Shown in pieces: positions 17,533 through 26,206 of a stretch of 64,000 nucleotides of DNA. A program made the translations under genes and the position numbers. Under the pieces are notes generated by a model. The model was not told the DNA's origin, made no database searches, and saw only the letters and a program-made list of their open reading frames with translations. Position 1 is the stretch's first letter, and each line of letters opens with the position of its first letter. The stretch lies in the NCBI RefSeq assembly GCF_004155535.1, contig NZ_RYUH01000004.1, forward strand, positions 62,001 through 126,000. Reading direction: 5' to 3'. This DNA is from Bifidobacterium pseudolongum subsp. globosum. Lineage in GTDB: Bacteria; Actinomycetota; Actinomycetes; Actinomycetales; Bifidobacteriaceae.

Positions 17533-18260
17533 CGCAAACCGCGGTGCGCGCGGCCCGCGCCCACACCGGCTCGCTGCGCCTCGACCCGCGCGCCAAACTC
17601 GCCATGCTCGCCGTGGCCAATGTGCTCATGTTCCTGCACACCGGCCCCGCCGCGCAATCGCTCGCGGTCGTGCTGTTCTCGCTGCCGCTGCTGTTCGGCG
17701 GCAAAGCGGCCGCCGGCGCGCGCATGCTCGCCGTCTATGGCGTGCTGTGCGCGGTGGGATGGGCGAGCGCGCTCGGTGTGGACCGCCTGCCTTGGCTGCA
17801 CATCGCCGGCGCCACGGCGGCGGGCGTATGCATGATGATGCCGTGCCTGACCGCCGGCATGGCCATGTTCGCCACCACACGCCCGGGAGACATGGTGTGT
17901 GCGATGCGCCGCATGCGCGCGCCCGACGCGCTCGTGATCCCCGTGGTGGTGGTGATGCGGTTCTTCCCCACAATCCGCCATGATTACCGGCTCATCCGCC
18001 AAAGCCTGCGCCTGCGCGGATTCACCGGCGGTGGCATGGCGTTGGCGCGCAGGCCGCTGCGCTCGCTCGAATACATATTGGTGCCGCTGTTGATGAACGC
18101 GGCGAACGTGGCGCGCGACCTGACGGTGGCGGGTCTGGCGCGTGGGCTGGGCGCGCCCGGCGAGCCGACGAGCATGGTCGAACTGCGCATGCACGCGGTG
18201 GATTGGCTCGCCGTGGCGCTGAGTCTGGCGCCGCTCGCGGTTGCCGCGGTCACCGGTTGA
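17529..18260 (+). CDS. ECF transporter T component
   Basis: A 243-aa membrane-scaffold subunit (CbiQ/EcfT family) that couples the ATPases to the S component. LDPRAKLAMLAVANVLMF opens the protein, several membrane helices follow, and two Arg-rich coupling segments lie near residues 180-215 (ARRPLRSLEYILVPLL and AGLARGLGAPGEP). It overlaps the S-component gene by four bases and precedes the ATPase gene by 14 bases, so the three form one operon. Confidence 0.85.
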   Translation: MTQTAVRAARAHTGSLRLDPRAKLAMLAVANVLMFLHTGPAAQSLAVVLFSLPLLFGGKAAAGARMLAVYGVLCAVGWASALGVDRLPWLHIAGATAAGVCMMMPCLTAGMAMFATTRPGDMVCAMRRMRAPDALVIPVVVVMRFFPTIRHDYRLIRQSLRLRGFTGGGMALARRPLRSLEYILVPLLMNAANVARDLTVAGLARGLGAPGEPTSMVELRMHAVDWLAVALSLAPLAVAAVTG

Positions 18261-18274
18261 GGAAGGACGGGGGA

Positions 18275-19744
18275 GTGGACGGTACGGCATTGTGCGAAGT
18301 GCGCGACTGCACGTTTGCATACAGCGGCGAAGGCGCCGCCCTGCGCAACGTGACGCTGCACGTGCGCGCGGGTGAACTCGTGATGCTCGTCGGGCCCAGC
18401 GGCTGCGGCAAAACCACCGTCACGCGCCTGATCAATGGGCTCGCGCCAGGACATTTCACCGGCACGCTCACCGGGCACGCGTGCACCGGCGGCCTTGAGG
18501 CCGGCCGTGCGCCGCTCGAGTCATATGCGCGCGTGGTGGGCAGCGTGTTCCAGAACCCCAAAACCCAGTATTTCCATGCCCGTTCGACCGACGAGCTAGC
18601 ATTCCCGTGCGAGAACGCCGGCATGCCGGCGCCGCGGATCCGCGAACGCGTGCGGCAGGTGGCGGCGCGCTTCGGCATCGACGACCTGCTCGACCGCGCC
18701 ATCGTCGACCTGTCCGGCGGCCAGCAGCAGCGGCTCGCCGTGGCGTCCGCGGCTGTGCTCGAACCGGCGGTGATGGTGCTCGACGAGCCGACGAGCAACC
18801 TCGACACCGCGTCGATGGCGCGCCTGCACGGCATGATCGCCGCGCTGAAAGCGGACGGCGTGGCGATCGTGATCGCCGAACATCGGCTGGCGTGGTGCAC
18901 TGACCTCGTGGACCGCTACTGCGTGTTCGGTGGCGGCGAACTGCTCGGCACCTACACCGCGCGCGAATTCGAGGCGCTGCCGGCCGCACGGCGCGAGGCG
19001 TGGGGATTGCGCGTGCTCGATGTGAGCGAGGACCGCGCGCGGATCGCCGCCATCTCGCACCTGGAGTGCCCGGCGGGAGGCGCGCCGGTGCTCAGCACGC
19101 GCGGGCTCGAGGTGGGCTACCGTAAGCGCGGGATGCTTCGGCGCGGGCGTGGCGCGGTATTCAGTCGGCGCATTCCGGACGTCGATGTCTACGGCGGGCA
19201 GATCGTGGGAATCATGGGGCATAACGGCGCCGGCAAAAGCACCTTCGCGCGCACGCTGTGCGGACTGCAGGCGCCGCTCGCCGGCACAATCGAACTCGAC
19301 GGCGAACCGGCGCACACGTCGGCGCTCTCGCACGCCGCGGCGCTGGTGATGCAAGACGTGCACTACCAGCTCTTCGCCGAAAGCGTGCGCGCCGAAGTCA
19401 TGCTCGAAACCGTGCAGCGCGGCGGCGGCGAACATGAGCTCGCCGCCGCGCGCGCACAATGCGACGCGCTGCTGGCCGAACTCGACCTGTTCGACGTGGC
19501 GGACCGGCACCCGATGAGCCTTTCCGGCGGGCAAAAACAGCGGCTCGCGATCGCCGTGGCGCTGATGGGGTGCAAGCGGTTCGTGGTGCTCGACGAGCCG
19601 ACGAGCGGGCTCGACCGTGCGCATATGATGCAGGTCGGCGCGCTGCTGCGCGCGCTCGCCGACCGCGGGGTCGCGGTGCTCGTCATCACGCACGACGACG
19701 AGCTCGCCGCCCATTGGTGCGACCGGATCATCGCACTGGATTGA
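18275..19744 (+). CDS. ECF transporter fused double ATPase (EcfA-EcfA')
   Basis: A 489-aa chain with two complete ABC ATPase domains. First: Walker A GPSGCGKTT, Q-loop FQNPKTQ, signature LSGGQQQR, Walker B VMVLDEPTSNLD. Second: GHNGAGKST, signature LSGGQKQR, Walker B FVVLDEPTSGLD. In most bacteria the two ATPases are separate genes. GTG at 18275 is preceded by GGAAGG and GGGGGA. It powers the upstream S/T pair. Together the three genes give a self-contained group I-type importer whose substrate is unknown. Confidence 0.9.
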   Translation: MDGTALCEVRDCTFAYSGEGAALRNVTLHVRAGELVMLVGPSGCGKTTVTRLINGLAPGHFTGTLTGHACTGGLEAGRAPLESYARVVGSVFQNPKTQYFHARSTDELAFPCENAGMPAPRIRERVRQVAARFGIDDLLDRAIVDLSGGQQQRLAVASAAVLEPAVMVLDEPTSNLDTASMARLHGMIAALKADGVAIVIAEHRLAWCTDLVDRYCVFGGGELLGTYTAREFEALPAARREAWGLRVLDVSEDRARIAAISHLECPAGGAPVLSTRGLEVGYRKRGMLRRGRGAVFSRRIPDVDVYGGQIVGIMGHNGAGKSTFARTLCGLQAPLAGTIELDGEPAHTSALSHAAALVMQDVHYQLFAESVRAEVMLETVQRGGGEHELAAARAQCDALLAELDLFDVADRHPMSLSGGQKQRLAIAVALMGCKRFVVLDEPTSGLDRAHMMQVGALLRALADRGVAVLVITHDDELAAHWCDRIIALD

Positions 19745-19759
19745 GTTGATTGGCGGGTG

Positions 19760-20428
19760 TCAGGCAATCTCGAAGAACTCCATGAGCCAATCGCTCGACT
19801 CCGTGGACGACTTGCCCGAATCGGATTCGCCCGACTTGCTGTTGGAGTCGGAGCTGTTCTCATCCTGCTGATCCTGCGGACCCTGCTGCTGCATGGGCAT
19901 GCGGCGGCTGCGCGAACGGCCAGTTTCGCCGCCCTGCTGCATGTCGGGCATCTGCTCGAAGTCCGGAGTCTCCTCGAGTTCGGATGAGGCATACGGGGCG
20001 CCGATGCGCGAATGCCCCGGGTCGCCGTGGCCGTTGATCGCGTTCGTGATCGCCGTGCCCGCGACGCCGGCGGCGAGACCACAGGCGAGGCTGACGCCCA
20101 CGACGAGGCCGATCATCTTGTTGCTCAGGTGCTCGCGGATGTGCATCGGTGCGGCGGGGGAGCCGTCTGGCATCGGCATGGCGGCGACCGGCGGAGTGGG
20201 GCCGGTCGGAACGCCGGTGCCGGTGTGGTGCATCATGGGGCTGGCACTGGGTGCCGCCGAGGTGCCGGTGCCGCCCTGATGCATGCCCTGCGTTGCCTGC
20301 ATCGGGAAGATGGAAGGCTGCTGCGGGGCGGTGGCCGCGGTGATGCGCTCGGTCTCCTGTGCGTCCGCCATCACCGAGGTCTGGTCGGCGTTGGTGGCGG
20401 GAGTGTCGTCGTGCGTGGTGTTGTTCAT
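19760..20428 (-). CDS. single-pass membrane protein, Pro/Met/Gln-rich
   Basis: A 222-aa protein of unknown function. A Pro/Met/Ala-rich N-terminal half leads to one membrane helix (KMIGLVVGVSLACGLAAGVA), then an acidic, Ser/Asp/Gln-rich C-terminal tail likely outside the cell. GGAGGATT precedes the ATG at 20428. Low-complexity content prevents family assignment. It is convergent with the ECF operon, with only 15 bases between the stops. Confidence 0.7.
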   Translation of the reverse strand: MNNTTHDDTPATNADQTSVMADAQETERITAATAPQQPSIFPMQATQGMHQGGTGTSAAPSASPMMHHTGTGVPTGPTPPVAAMPMPDGSPAAPMHIREHLSNKMIGLVVGVSLACGLAAGVAGTAITNAINGHGDPGHSRIGAPYASSELEETPDFEQMPDMQQGGETGRSRSRRMPMQQQGPQDQQDENSSDSNSKSGESDSGKSSTESSDWLMEFFEIA

Positions 20429-20689
20429 GGTGAATCCTCCAGCTTTAGGGTTTTCGTTCCTTCGGATAGACTGCGGGCGACGTATATGTCCCGCGTCGGT
20501 ACCCCTAAGTACACCGGCTGAGGTTTGGACATGGCTGAAGAGGTGTATGGAACCGACTTCGGAATCACTGAAAACCCGCTGGGCACACACAATCCCCACA
20601 ATTGAGTCGTTTGGGGCATCAGGCACCATGACCGTCGTTGGCCAGAGGGGCGGACCATCCTCGATTGTCCCTGACGAGTGCGCCATTTC

Positions 20690-20890
20690 GCTACGGGTAG
20701 TGCCCATTTTGCTACAGGCAGTGCCCCTTCGCTACGGGTAGTGTCCCCTTCCTTACGGGTAGTGTGCTTTTTGCTACGGGCAGTGTATTTTCGGTGTCGC
20801 TGCGCCTATGAACCGTCATTTTCCAACGATTGTATCTGGCGGCTGGCTGCGGGTGCACTACCCGTAACGTAAGGAGACGCTACCCGTAGC
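20690..20890. repeat. family A element, copy 1, with expanded left boxes
   Basis: Five left-hand boxes of the type GCTACGGGTAGTG start at 20690, 20711, 20731, 20752 and 20773 (steps 21, 20, 21, 21). Two right-hand inverted boxes start at 20856 and 20878. The last two left boxes to the right end span 139 bp, matching the other copies. The core CATTTTCCAACG is on the plus strand here, opposite to copies 2 and 3. Confidence 0.85.
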
Positions 20891-20981
20891 GGAAAGGGAT
20901 GCTGTGTTGGGCGGGGATGATGATCATATTGGCAATATATTCGCCGTTTTCGTCATCGCCGTGGCCGCCCACGGCTGGATT

Positions 20982-21160
20982 CTAGACACTGACGGTCATC
21001 CAAAGCATGGGTGGTGACCGCTCCTGTCTAGCCACTAGACACAGACGACCACCCAAGAAGCCGAAGACGGCTGCATATAGCTGGCCTCTAGACACGGACG
21101 GACGCCCAAAGCACAAATGGCAGCCGCATGCGTCTGCCCACTAGACACCGACAGCCATCC
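20982..21160. repeat. 53-bp tandem array, four units
   Basis: CTAGACAC begins at 20982, 21035, 21088 and 21141, exactly 53 bp apart. Each is followed by a GAC-G-type block and CCAAAGC- or CCAAGAAG-like sequence. A dyad TGTCTAG-CCA-CTAGACA is clear at the second unit. Sequence between boxes differs from unit to unit. Confidence 0.85.
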
Positions 21161-21417
21161 AGAAGCGGGGTGCGGTATTCTTTGGGATTTTCTAGGAGGT
21201 CAGTCCTAGGCTTTTCCTGTATTGTACCGGGCTTTTCCCTCTCAGGGTCGGGATGCAGCGGAAAGTGGGATGCGTGGGGAGAGCTGGAGAGCCTATAGGG
21301 CTTTTATCGCTGAATGTGCGCACAAAGTGCACCCAAACAGTGCGGTCATGCGTATGTGTGGTGATATGAGTGAGGCCCTGAATCGCTGTGATTGCAACGG
21401 TTCGGGGCCTTTGGCGG

Positions 21418-21490
21418 TGCCCCCCCAGGGATTCGAACCCTGAACCCACGACTTAAAAGGACGCTGCTCTAACCGTTGAGCTAGAGGGGC
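21418..21490 (-). tRNA. tRNA-Lys (anticodon UUU)
   Basis: A full cloverleaf reads on the minus strand. The acceptor GCCCCTC pairs with GGGGGGC (one G-T), the D-arm is GCTC/GAGC, the anticodon loop is CTTTTAA with UUU, and the T-arm is CAGGG-TTCGAAT-CCCTG. The discriminator is A. CCA is not encoded (ACCG follows), so the 3' end must be added. The anticodon stem has one T-T mismatch. Confidence 0.93.
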
Positions 21491-21582
21491 AACAACCCGC
21501 TATTCTACAACCACCACACGAAAACGCAAAATCGGGTACGGGCAGCCGCCGGCGCCGCGACCGGTGCGCTAACGTAGTGCCT

Positions 21583-23142
21583 ATGTCTTGCACCACATTG
21601 TTAGTCGGCAAATCAGCCAGTTACGACGGATCCACCATCATCGCCCGCAACGACGATTCGGGCAGCGGCACCTATGACCCCAAGCATTTCGTGGCCGTGG
21701 CGCCGGCCGACCAGCCGCGCCATTACCGCAGCGTGATCAGCCACATGGAGCTCGACCTGCCCGGCGACCCCTGCCTCTACAGCATCGTGCCGAATGTGGT
21801 GCCGAACCGCGGCGTGCTCGCGGAGGCCGGCGTCAACGAACACAATGTGGCGATGAGCGCCACCGAGACGATCGCCGTCAATCCGCGCGTGCTCGCGGCC
21901 GATCCGCTCGTGGCGCTCAAGCCGGCCACCGGCGAACCGGGTGAGCCGGGGTATGTGGAGGAGACGCCGGGCGGGTTCGGCGAAGAGGACATCATCACGA
22001 TCGTGCTGCCGTATGTCACGACCGCGCGCGAAGGCGTGGAGCGCCTCGGCAGCCTGCTTGAGGAAGTCGGCACGTACGAGTCGAACGGCATCATCATCAG
22101 CGACGTCAACGAAATCTGGTACGTCGAGACGATCGGCGGCCACCACTGGATCGCGCGCCGTGTGCCCGACGACTGTTACGTGGCGATCCCCAACCAGCTG
22201 GGCATCGACTCGCTCGACCTGGACGACGCGTTCAGCGAGCGCCGCAACAACATGTGCAGCGCCGACCTGCGCGAATTCATCGAAGGGAACCACCTCGACC
22301 GCGACATGACGAGTTTCGAAGGCAGCCCCGCGCACTTCGACCCGCGCTCGGCGTTCGGCACGGCCACGCCGAAGGACGCGATCTACAACACGCCGCGCGC
22401 GTGGTACATGCAGCGCCACCTCAATCCCAGCGAGGACTGGGATTCGCCGCAGGCCCGCTACACGCCCGCCTCGCAGGACATGCCGTGGTGCCGTGAGCCG
22501 GAGCGCAAGATCACAATCGAAGACGTGGCGTTCCTGCTGGGCTCGCATTTCGACGGCACACCGTACGATCCATACGGCACCACGGGCACGGCGGTGACAC
22601 GCCACGCCTACCGCCCGATCGGCATCAACCGCACGGGGCACATGGTGTGCATGCAGATCCGCCCGTACGCCGCCCAGGCGTACCGGTCGGTCATGTGGAT
22701 CTCGTACGGCTGCGGCGCGTTCACCGCGCCGGCGCCGTTCTATGCGAACGTCGTGGACACGCCCGCGTACCTGCGCGATACGCCGGGCGTGGACGCGTCA
22801 ACCGATTCGCTGTACTGGACGAACCGCATCATCGCGGTGATCGCCGACGCGCACTGGTTCGGCACGATGAACCTGATCGAACAGTACATCGAAGACGTGC
22901 AGACCTACGGCCACGCGCTCATCAAGCACACCGACGCGTCGATCGCCGACGACGCCGACGCGCTCGAAGGCGACAACGGCGCGGAGCGCATGGCGGCGGT
23001 GCGGCTCGCGCTCGGCGAGGCGAACAACCAGATGGCGCAATGGCTGCAGGGGCGCACGCAGCGTCTGCTCAACGAGGTGCTCTACACGGCGAGCAACCTG
23101 ATGCACAACGCGTTCAAGATGTCTGATCACTGGACGAAGTAG
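21583..23142 (+). CDS. C69-family dipeptidase
   Basis: A 519-aa peptidase of the PepD/U34 (C69) family, an N-terminal-nucleophile hydrolase that cleaves dipeptides. The mature N-terminus would expose the Cys in MSCTTLLVGKSASYDGSTII; RNDDSG follows as in family members. The start at 21583 gives the nucleophile at position 3; a GTG two codons earlier is less likely. There is no ribosome-binding site, but TAACGT lies 7 bases before the ATG, so the transcript may be leaderless. The last 29 bases overlap the convergent tetR gene. Confidence 0.9.
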   Translation: MSCTTLLVGKSASYDGSTIIARNDDSGSGTYDPKHFVAVAPADQPRHYRSVISHMELDLPGDPCLYSIVPNVVPNRGVLAEAGVNEHNVAMSATETIAVNPRVLAADPLVALKPATGEPGEPGYVEETPGGFGEEDIITIVLPYVTTAREGVERLGSLLEEVGTYESNGIIISDVNEIWYVETIGGHHWIARRVPDDCYVAIPNQLGIDSLDLDDAFSERRNNMCSADLREFIEGNHLDRDMTSFEGSPAHFDPRSAFGTATPKDAIYNTPRAWYMQRHLNPSEDWDSPQARYTPASQDMPWCREPERKITIEDVAFLLGSHFDGTPYDPYGTTGTAVTRHAYRPIGINRTGHMVCMQIRPYAAQAYRSVMWISYGCGAFTAPAPFYANVVDTPAYLRDTPGVDASTDSLYWTNRIIAVIADAHWFGTMNLIEQYIEDVQTYGHALIKHTDASIADDADALEGDNGAERMAAVRLALGEANNQMAQWLQGRTQRLLNEVLYTASNLMHNAFKMSDHWTK

Positions 23143-23812
23143 CGGGCTCCTCGCTCGGTTCGGGTTCGGGGGCGGGCGCCTTGCCGGCCTTGCCGCCTTC
23201 GAACCGCAGGGCCGGCTTGGCTTCCATGCGGCTCAGGCCGTTCCACGCCAGGTTCACGATCAGCGCGGCGAGCTGCTCTTTGCTCAATTTGCGCCGGTCG
23301 GCCCAATACTGGCCTGTATATACGGTCATGCCCACGAGCATCTGCGCATAGTACGGCGCGTTCTTCGCGGGCAGTTTCTGCCGTTTGAACCACTCCTCGA
23401 GGATCTGCCCCACGCGCGTGGAGACGTCGCCGAGCAGCGACGAGAACGAGCTCGTCGGGTCGGTCGTGGGCGAATCGCGCGCGAGCACCTGGAATCCTTC
23501 GGCGTTCTCCTCTATATAGGTGAGCAGCGCGAGCGTCGTGCGCTCCACGATCTGGCGCGGGTGCACGTCGTCGGCGCGCAGCGCGCCGAGGAGCATGTCG
23601 TTGAGCGCGCGCATCTCGCGGTCGACGACCACGGCATACAGGCCCTCCTTGCCGCCGAAATGCTCGTAGACGATCGGTTTGCTCACTTTGGCGGTCGCGG
23701 CGATCTCCTCGACGCTGACCGACTCGAAGCCCTTGGCGGCGAAGAGCGCGCGCCCGACGCGGATGAGCTGTTCGCGCCGCTGGTATGAAGACATTCTCGA
23801 AGCATTGGCCAT
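23114..23812 (-). CDS. TetR-family transcriptional regulator
   Basis: A 232-aa regulator with an N-terminal helix-turn-helix (LFAAKGFESVSVEEIAATAK then SKPIVYEHFGGKEGLYAVVV) and a helical ligand domain. A Pro/Glu/Ser-rich tail of ~30 residues closes it (PEPEPSEEPATSSS). The start is taken at 23812 (GGTGGG just upstream); 23794 is possible. It is convergent with and overlaps the dipeptidase gene, and divergent from ftsY. The target is unknown. Confidence 0.85.
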   Translation of the reverse strand: MANASRMSSYQRREQLIRVGRALFAAKGFESVSVEEIAATAKVSKPIVYEHFGGKEGLYAVVVDREMRALNDMLLGALRADDVHPRQIVERTTLALLTYIEENAEGFQVLARDSPTTDPTSSFSSLLGDVSTRVGQILEEWFKRQKLPAKNAPYYAQMLVGMTVYTGQYWADRRKLSKEQLAALIVNLAWNGLSRMEAKPALRFEGGKAGKAPAPEPEPSEEPATSSSDQTS

Positions 23813-23887
23813 GCCCACCAGTCTTCCACACCCTCTCGCCCGGGTGGCCCCATGGCGGTGTGCGCGCAATGGTCTAGGCTGGGAGGC

Positions 23888-25126
23888 ATGGATACCAACA
23901 TGGTGTACGGCATCATTGCCGTTGTGGTCATCGCGGTGCTGCTCATTGTGGGCGGCATCTGGATGGACCGCTCACGTAAGAAGAACATACAGCAATCACA
24001 AGAGGCCGCGAAGGCGAAGGCCGACGAGCGTCTGGCCGCGGAACGCGCGGCGCAGAAGCCCACGGTGCCCGAACCGGCCGAGACCAAGCAGGACCTGGCC
24101 GAACAGACGACGGACGCGCTTGCGCCGCCGGTTGAAGAGACCGAGATGGTCGAGGAGACCGGCGTCGTCGAGGAACCGGTGCCTCCGGTCGAGAAGCCGG
24201 AAGGCAAGAAGGGCCGCCTGCAGCGCCTGCGCGAACGCCTGTCGAAGTCAAGCAACCCCTTCGGCAAGGCGCTGTTCAACATCCTGGCGAAGGACCACCT
24301 GTCGGAGACCGACTGGGAGGATGTGGAAGACACGCTGCTGCTCGCCGATGTGGGCGCCGAGGCTTCCGAACAGCTTGTGGAGCAACTGCGCACCGACGCG
24401 CGCGTGACCGGCGAGACCGACCCCACGCAGTTGCGTGAGGCGCTGCGCGGCGAACTGCTCGCCCTTGTGGGCACCGACGTGGACCGCAGCCTTGAGGCGG
24501 AGAAGCCGGGCACCAAGAAGCCGAGCGTCATCATCATGGTCGGTGTGAACGGCACCGGCAAGACCACGACCGCCGGCAAGCTCGCCCGCCTGTTCGTCTC
24601 GGAAGACAAGACCGTGATGCTGGGCGCCGCCGACACATTCCGCGCCGCCGCCGCCGACCAGCTCGAGACGTGGGGCGCGAAAGTGGACGTGCCTGTGGTG
24701 CGCTCCGACAAAGAGGGCGCCGACCCGGCCTCGGTCGCGTTCGAAGCCGCCGCGAAGGCGAAGGAGGACGGCGCGGACGTGCTGATCATCGACACCGCCG
24801 GCCGCCTGCAGAACAAGGCGAACCTGATGGACGAGCTCGGCAAGATCCGCCGCGTGACCGAAAAGAACCTGCCCGTCGACGAAGTGCTGCTCGTGCTCGA
24901 CGCCACGACCGGCCAGAACGGCATGGCGCAGGCGAAGGTGTTCGCCGAGGCGATCGGCATCACCGGTGTCGTGTTGACGAAGCTCGACGGTTCCGCGAAG
25001 GGCGGCATCGTGATTTCCGTGCAGAAGGAACTCGGCGTGCCGGTCAAGCTCGTGGGCGTGGGCGAAGGCCCCGACGATCTGGCCCCGTTCGACCCCGAAT
25101 CGTTCGTCGACGGGATCCTCGGCTGA
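23888..25126 (+). CDS. ftsY: signal recognition particle receptor FtsY
   Basis: A 412-aa SRP receptor GTPase that docks ribosome-SRP complexes at the membrane. It has an N-terminal membrane helix (YGIIAVVVIAVLLIVGGIW), an acidic Glu/Pro-rich A domain, then the NG domain. G1 is GVNGTGKTTTAGKLA, followed by the insertion-box motif DTFRAAAADQL, G3 DTAGRLQ, G4 TKLDGSAKGG and closing GVGEGPDDLAPFDPESF. The start at 23888 has GGGAGG-type sequence just upstream. A transmembrane anchor is the usual actinobacterial form. Confidence 0.97.
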   Translation: MDTNMVYGIIAVVVIAVLLIVGGIWMDRSRKKNIQQSQEAAKAKADERLAAERAAQKPTVPEPAETKQDLAEQTTDALAPPVEETEMVEETGVVEEPVPPVEKPEGKKGRLQRLRERLSKSSNPFGKALFNILAKDHLSETDWEDVEDTLLLADVGAEASEQLVEQLRTDARVTGETDPTQLREALRGELLALVGTDVDRSLEAEKPGTKKPSVIIMVGVNGTGKTTTAGKLARLFVSEDKTVMLGAADTFRAAAADQLETWGAKVDVPVVRSDKEGADPASVAFEAAAKAKEDGADVLIIDTAGRLQNKANLMDELGKIRRVTEKNLPVDEVLLVLDATTGQNGMAQAKVFAEAIGITGVVLTKLDGSAKGGIVISVQKELGVPVKLVGVGEGPDDLAPFDPESFVDGILG

Positions 25127-25150
25127 CCGCGAATCCATTCACTTGCATCT

Positions 25151-25206
25151 GTGGCGGTGTGGATGGCTTGGGTACAATCGCTGCCCAAGACCACCCACAC
25201 CGCCAC
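25151..25206. terminator. long hairpin between convergent ftsY and kinase-GNAT gene
   Basis: GTGGCGGTGTGG (25151-25162) pairs with CCACACCGCCAC, and an inner CTTGGG pairs with CCCAAG, separated by a short internal loop. It lies between the two convergent stops and probably ends both transcripts. There is no clear T-run. Confidence 0.6.
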
Positions 25207-25210
25207 CGCG

Positions 25211-26206
25211 TTATCGGGACAGCAGTTTTTCCAGCCCAGGGCCCTTCCCATTCGAGGGCATCGGCGTGAACCCGCACCTCTCATAGAATGCGATGGCCTG
25301 CGGTGATGAGCGTACGTCAATGCACAATGTCCAGCCTGGGCGCGCCAGGCTCAGCATATATTGTTCGGCGTAGCGGTACAGGCATTGTCCGATGAGGCGG
25401 TGTTGCCACTCCGGGCGCACGATGAACTCCGCCACAAGCCAGTGCATGGCTTGATCGCCGATGAGGCCAAGGCACGCGATGGGCCTGCCGTGGATCCGCA
25501 CCACGAACGTGGCTGTGCGATGACGCAAGGCCGTGTCCATCTGATTGCGGTCCGGCGCCGCCCATCCGGCAGAGGCGAACAATGTGCCGAATTCCTCCGC
25601 CGTCAGATGCTGACCCACAACGAACGACTCCACATCCAGCGATTCGAGAATACGCATTTCCCGGCGTTTGCGCTCTGCAAGGCATGCGATGTAGCCGTCA
25701 TACCCGTGAAGGGCAAGGTGTGCGCCATAGCCTTGGCATGTGTGGTAGTCGATCACCGCGTTGAGCCATCCTTCCCCACGCTCGGCCAAGACCGCGTCGA
25801 CCGTGGCCCGCACGTCGGGGCGGTCCAGATAGACGACAAGTGGGTGCAGCGGGCGGATGATGTGTGCGATCTGCCCGATGTAGGCGCGTGATGCGGCTTC
25901 ATCCATATCGAACCGCATCATTGTTTCGCACATCGGATTCTGCAACAGCAGGCAATTGAATACATAGATGGTATGCGGATCCGCGTGCTCCACGAACGAC
26001 CTCCAGCGTGCGAGGATATGCGTGCGTTCGTCGGCGAAGTCGTGGAAAATGTCGTAATCGGGCAGGTCCGCGGGGTGGTTCGGGTCGCCTTCGTCCACGC
26101 AGACCACGGTGTGTCCGCGCTCGCGCAGTTCGCGCGCGATGAGGCTGGCGATCGTGCTTTTGCCCGTGCCGGGCAGTCCTTCCACGATGATGAGACGTGT
26201 GGCCAT
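25211..26206 (-). CDS. P-loop kinase-like domain fused to GNAT acetyltransferase
   Basis: A 331-aa two-domain protein. The N-terminal ~200 residues carry a Walker A GLPGTGKST (residues 10-18) in an adenylate/nucleoside-kinase-like fold, with VVYLDRPDVRATV as a likely lid or Arg segment. The C-terminal ~100 residues form a GNAT domain (FIVRPEWQHRLIGQCLYRY, then SSPQAIAFYERCGFTP). The substrate is unknown. GGAAGATC precedes the ATG at 26206. A phosphotransfer-plus-acetylation fusion suggests small-molecule modification, as in some antibiotic-modifying enzymes, but this is inference. Confidence 0.75.
   Translation of the reverse strand: MATRLIIVEGLPGTGKSTIASLIARELRERGHTVVCVDEGDPNHPADLPDYDIFHDFADERTHILARWRSFVEHADPHTIYVFNCLLLQNPMCETMMRFDMDEAASRAYIGQIAHIIRPLHPLVVYLDRPDVRATVDAVLAERGEGWLNAVIDYHTCQGYGAHLALHGYDGYIACLAERKRREMRILESLDVESFVVGQHLTAEEFGTLFASAGWAAPDRNQMDTALRHRTATFVVRIHGRPIACLGLIGDQAMHWLVAEFIVRPEWQHRLIGQCLYRYAEQYMLSLARPGWTLCIDVRSSPQAIAFYERCGFTPMPSNGKGPGLEKLLSR

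Larger units (their letters stand above)
20429..21417. other. repeat-rich gap upstream of tRNA-Lys
   Basis: Nearly 1 kb without a supported gene. It contains an expanded family A element (20690-20890) and a four-unit 53-bp array (20982-21160). The short frames through it are translations of the repeats. Confidence 0.7.

Noticed and set aside
20982..21160. CRISPR array
   Set aside because: Only 8-14 bases are conserved per 53-bp unit, with four units, dyad-bearing boxes and no cas genes.
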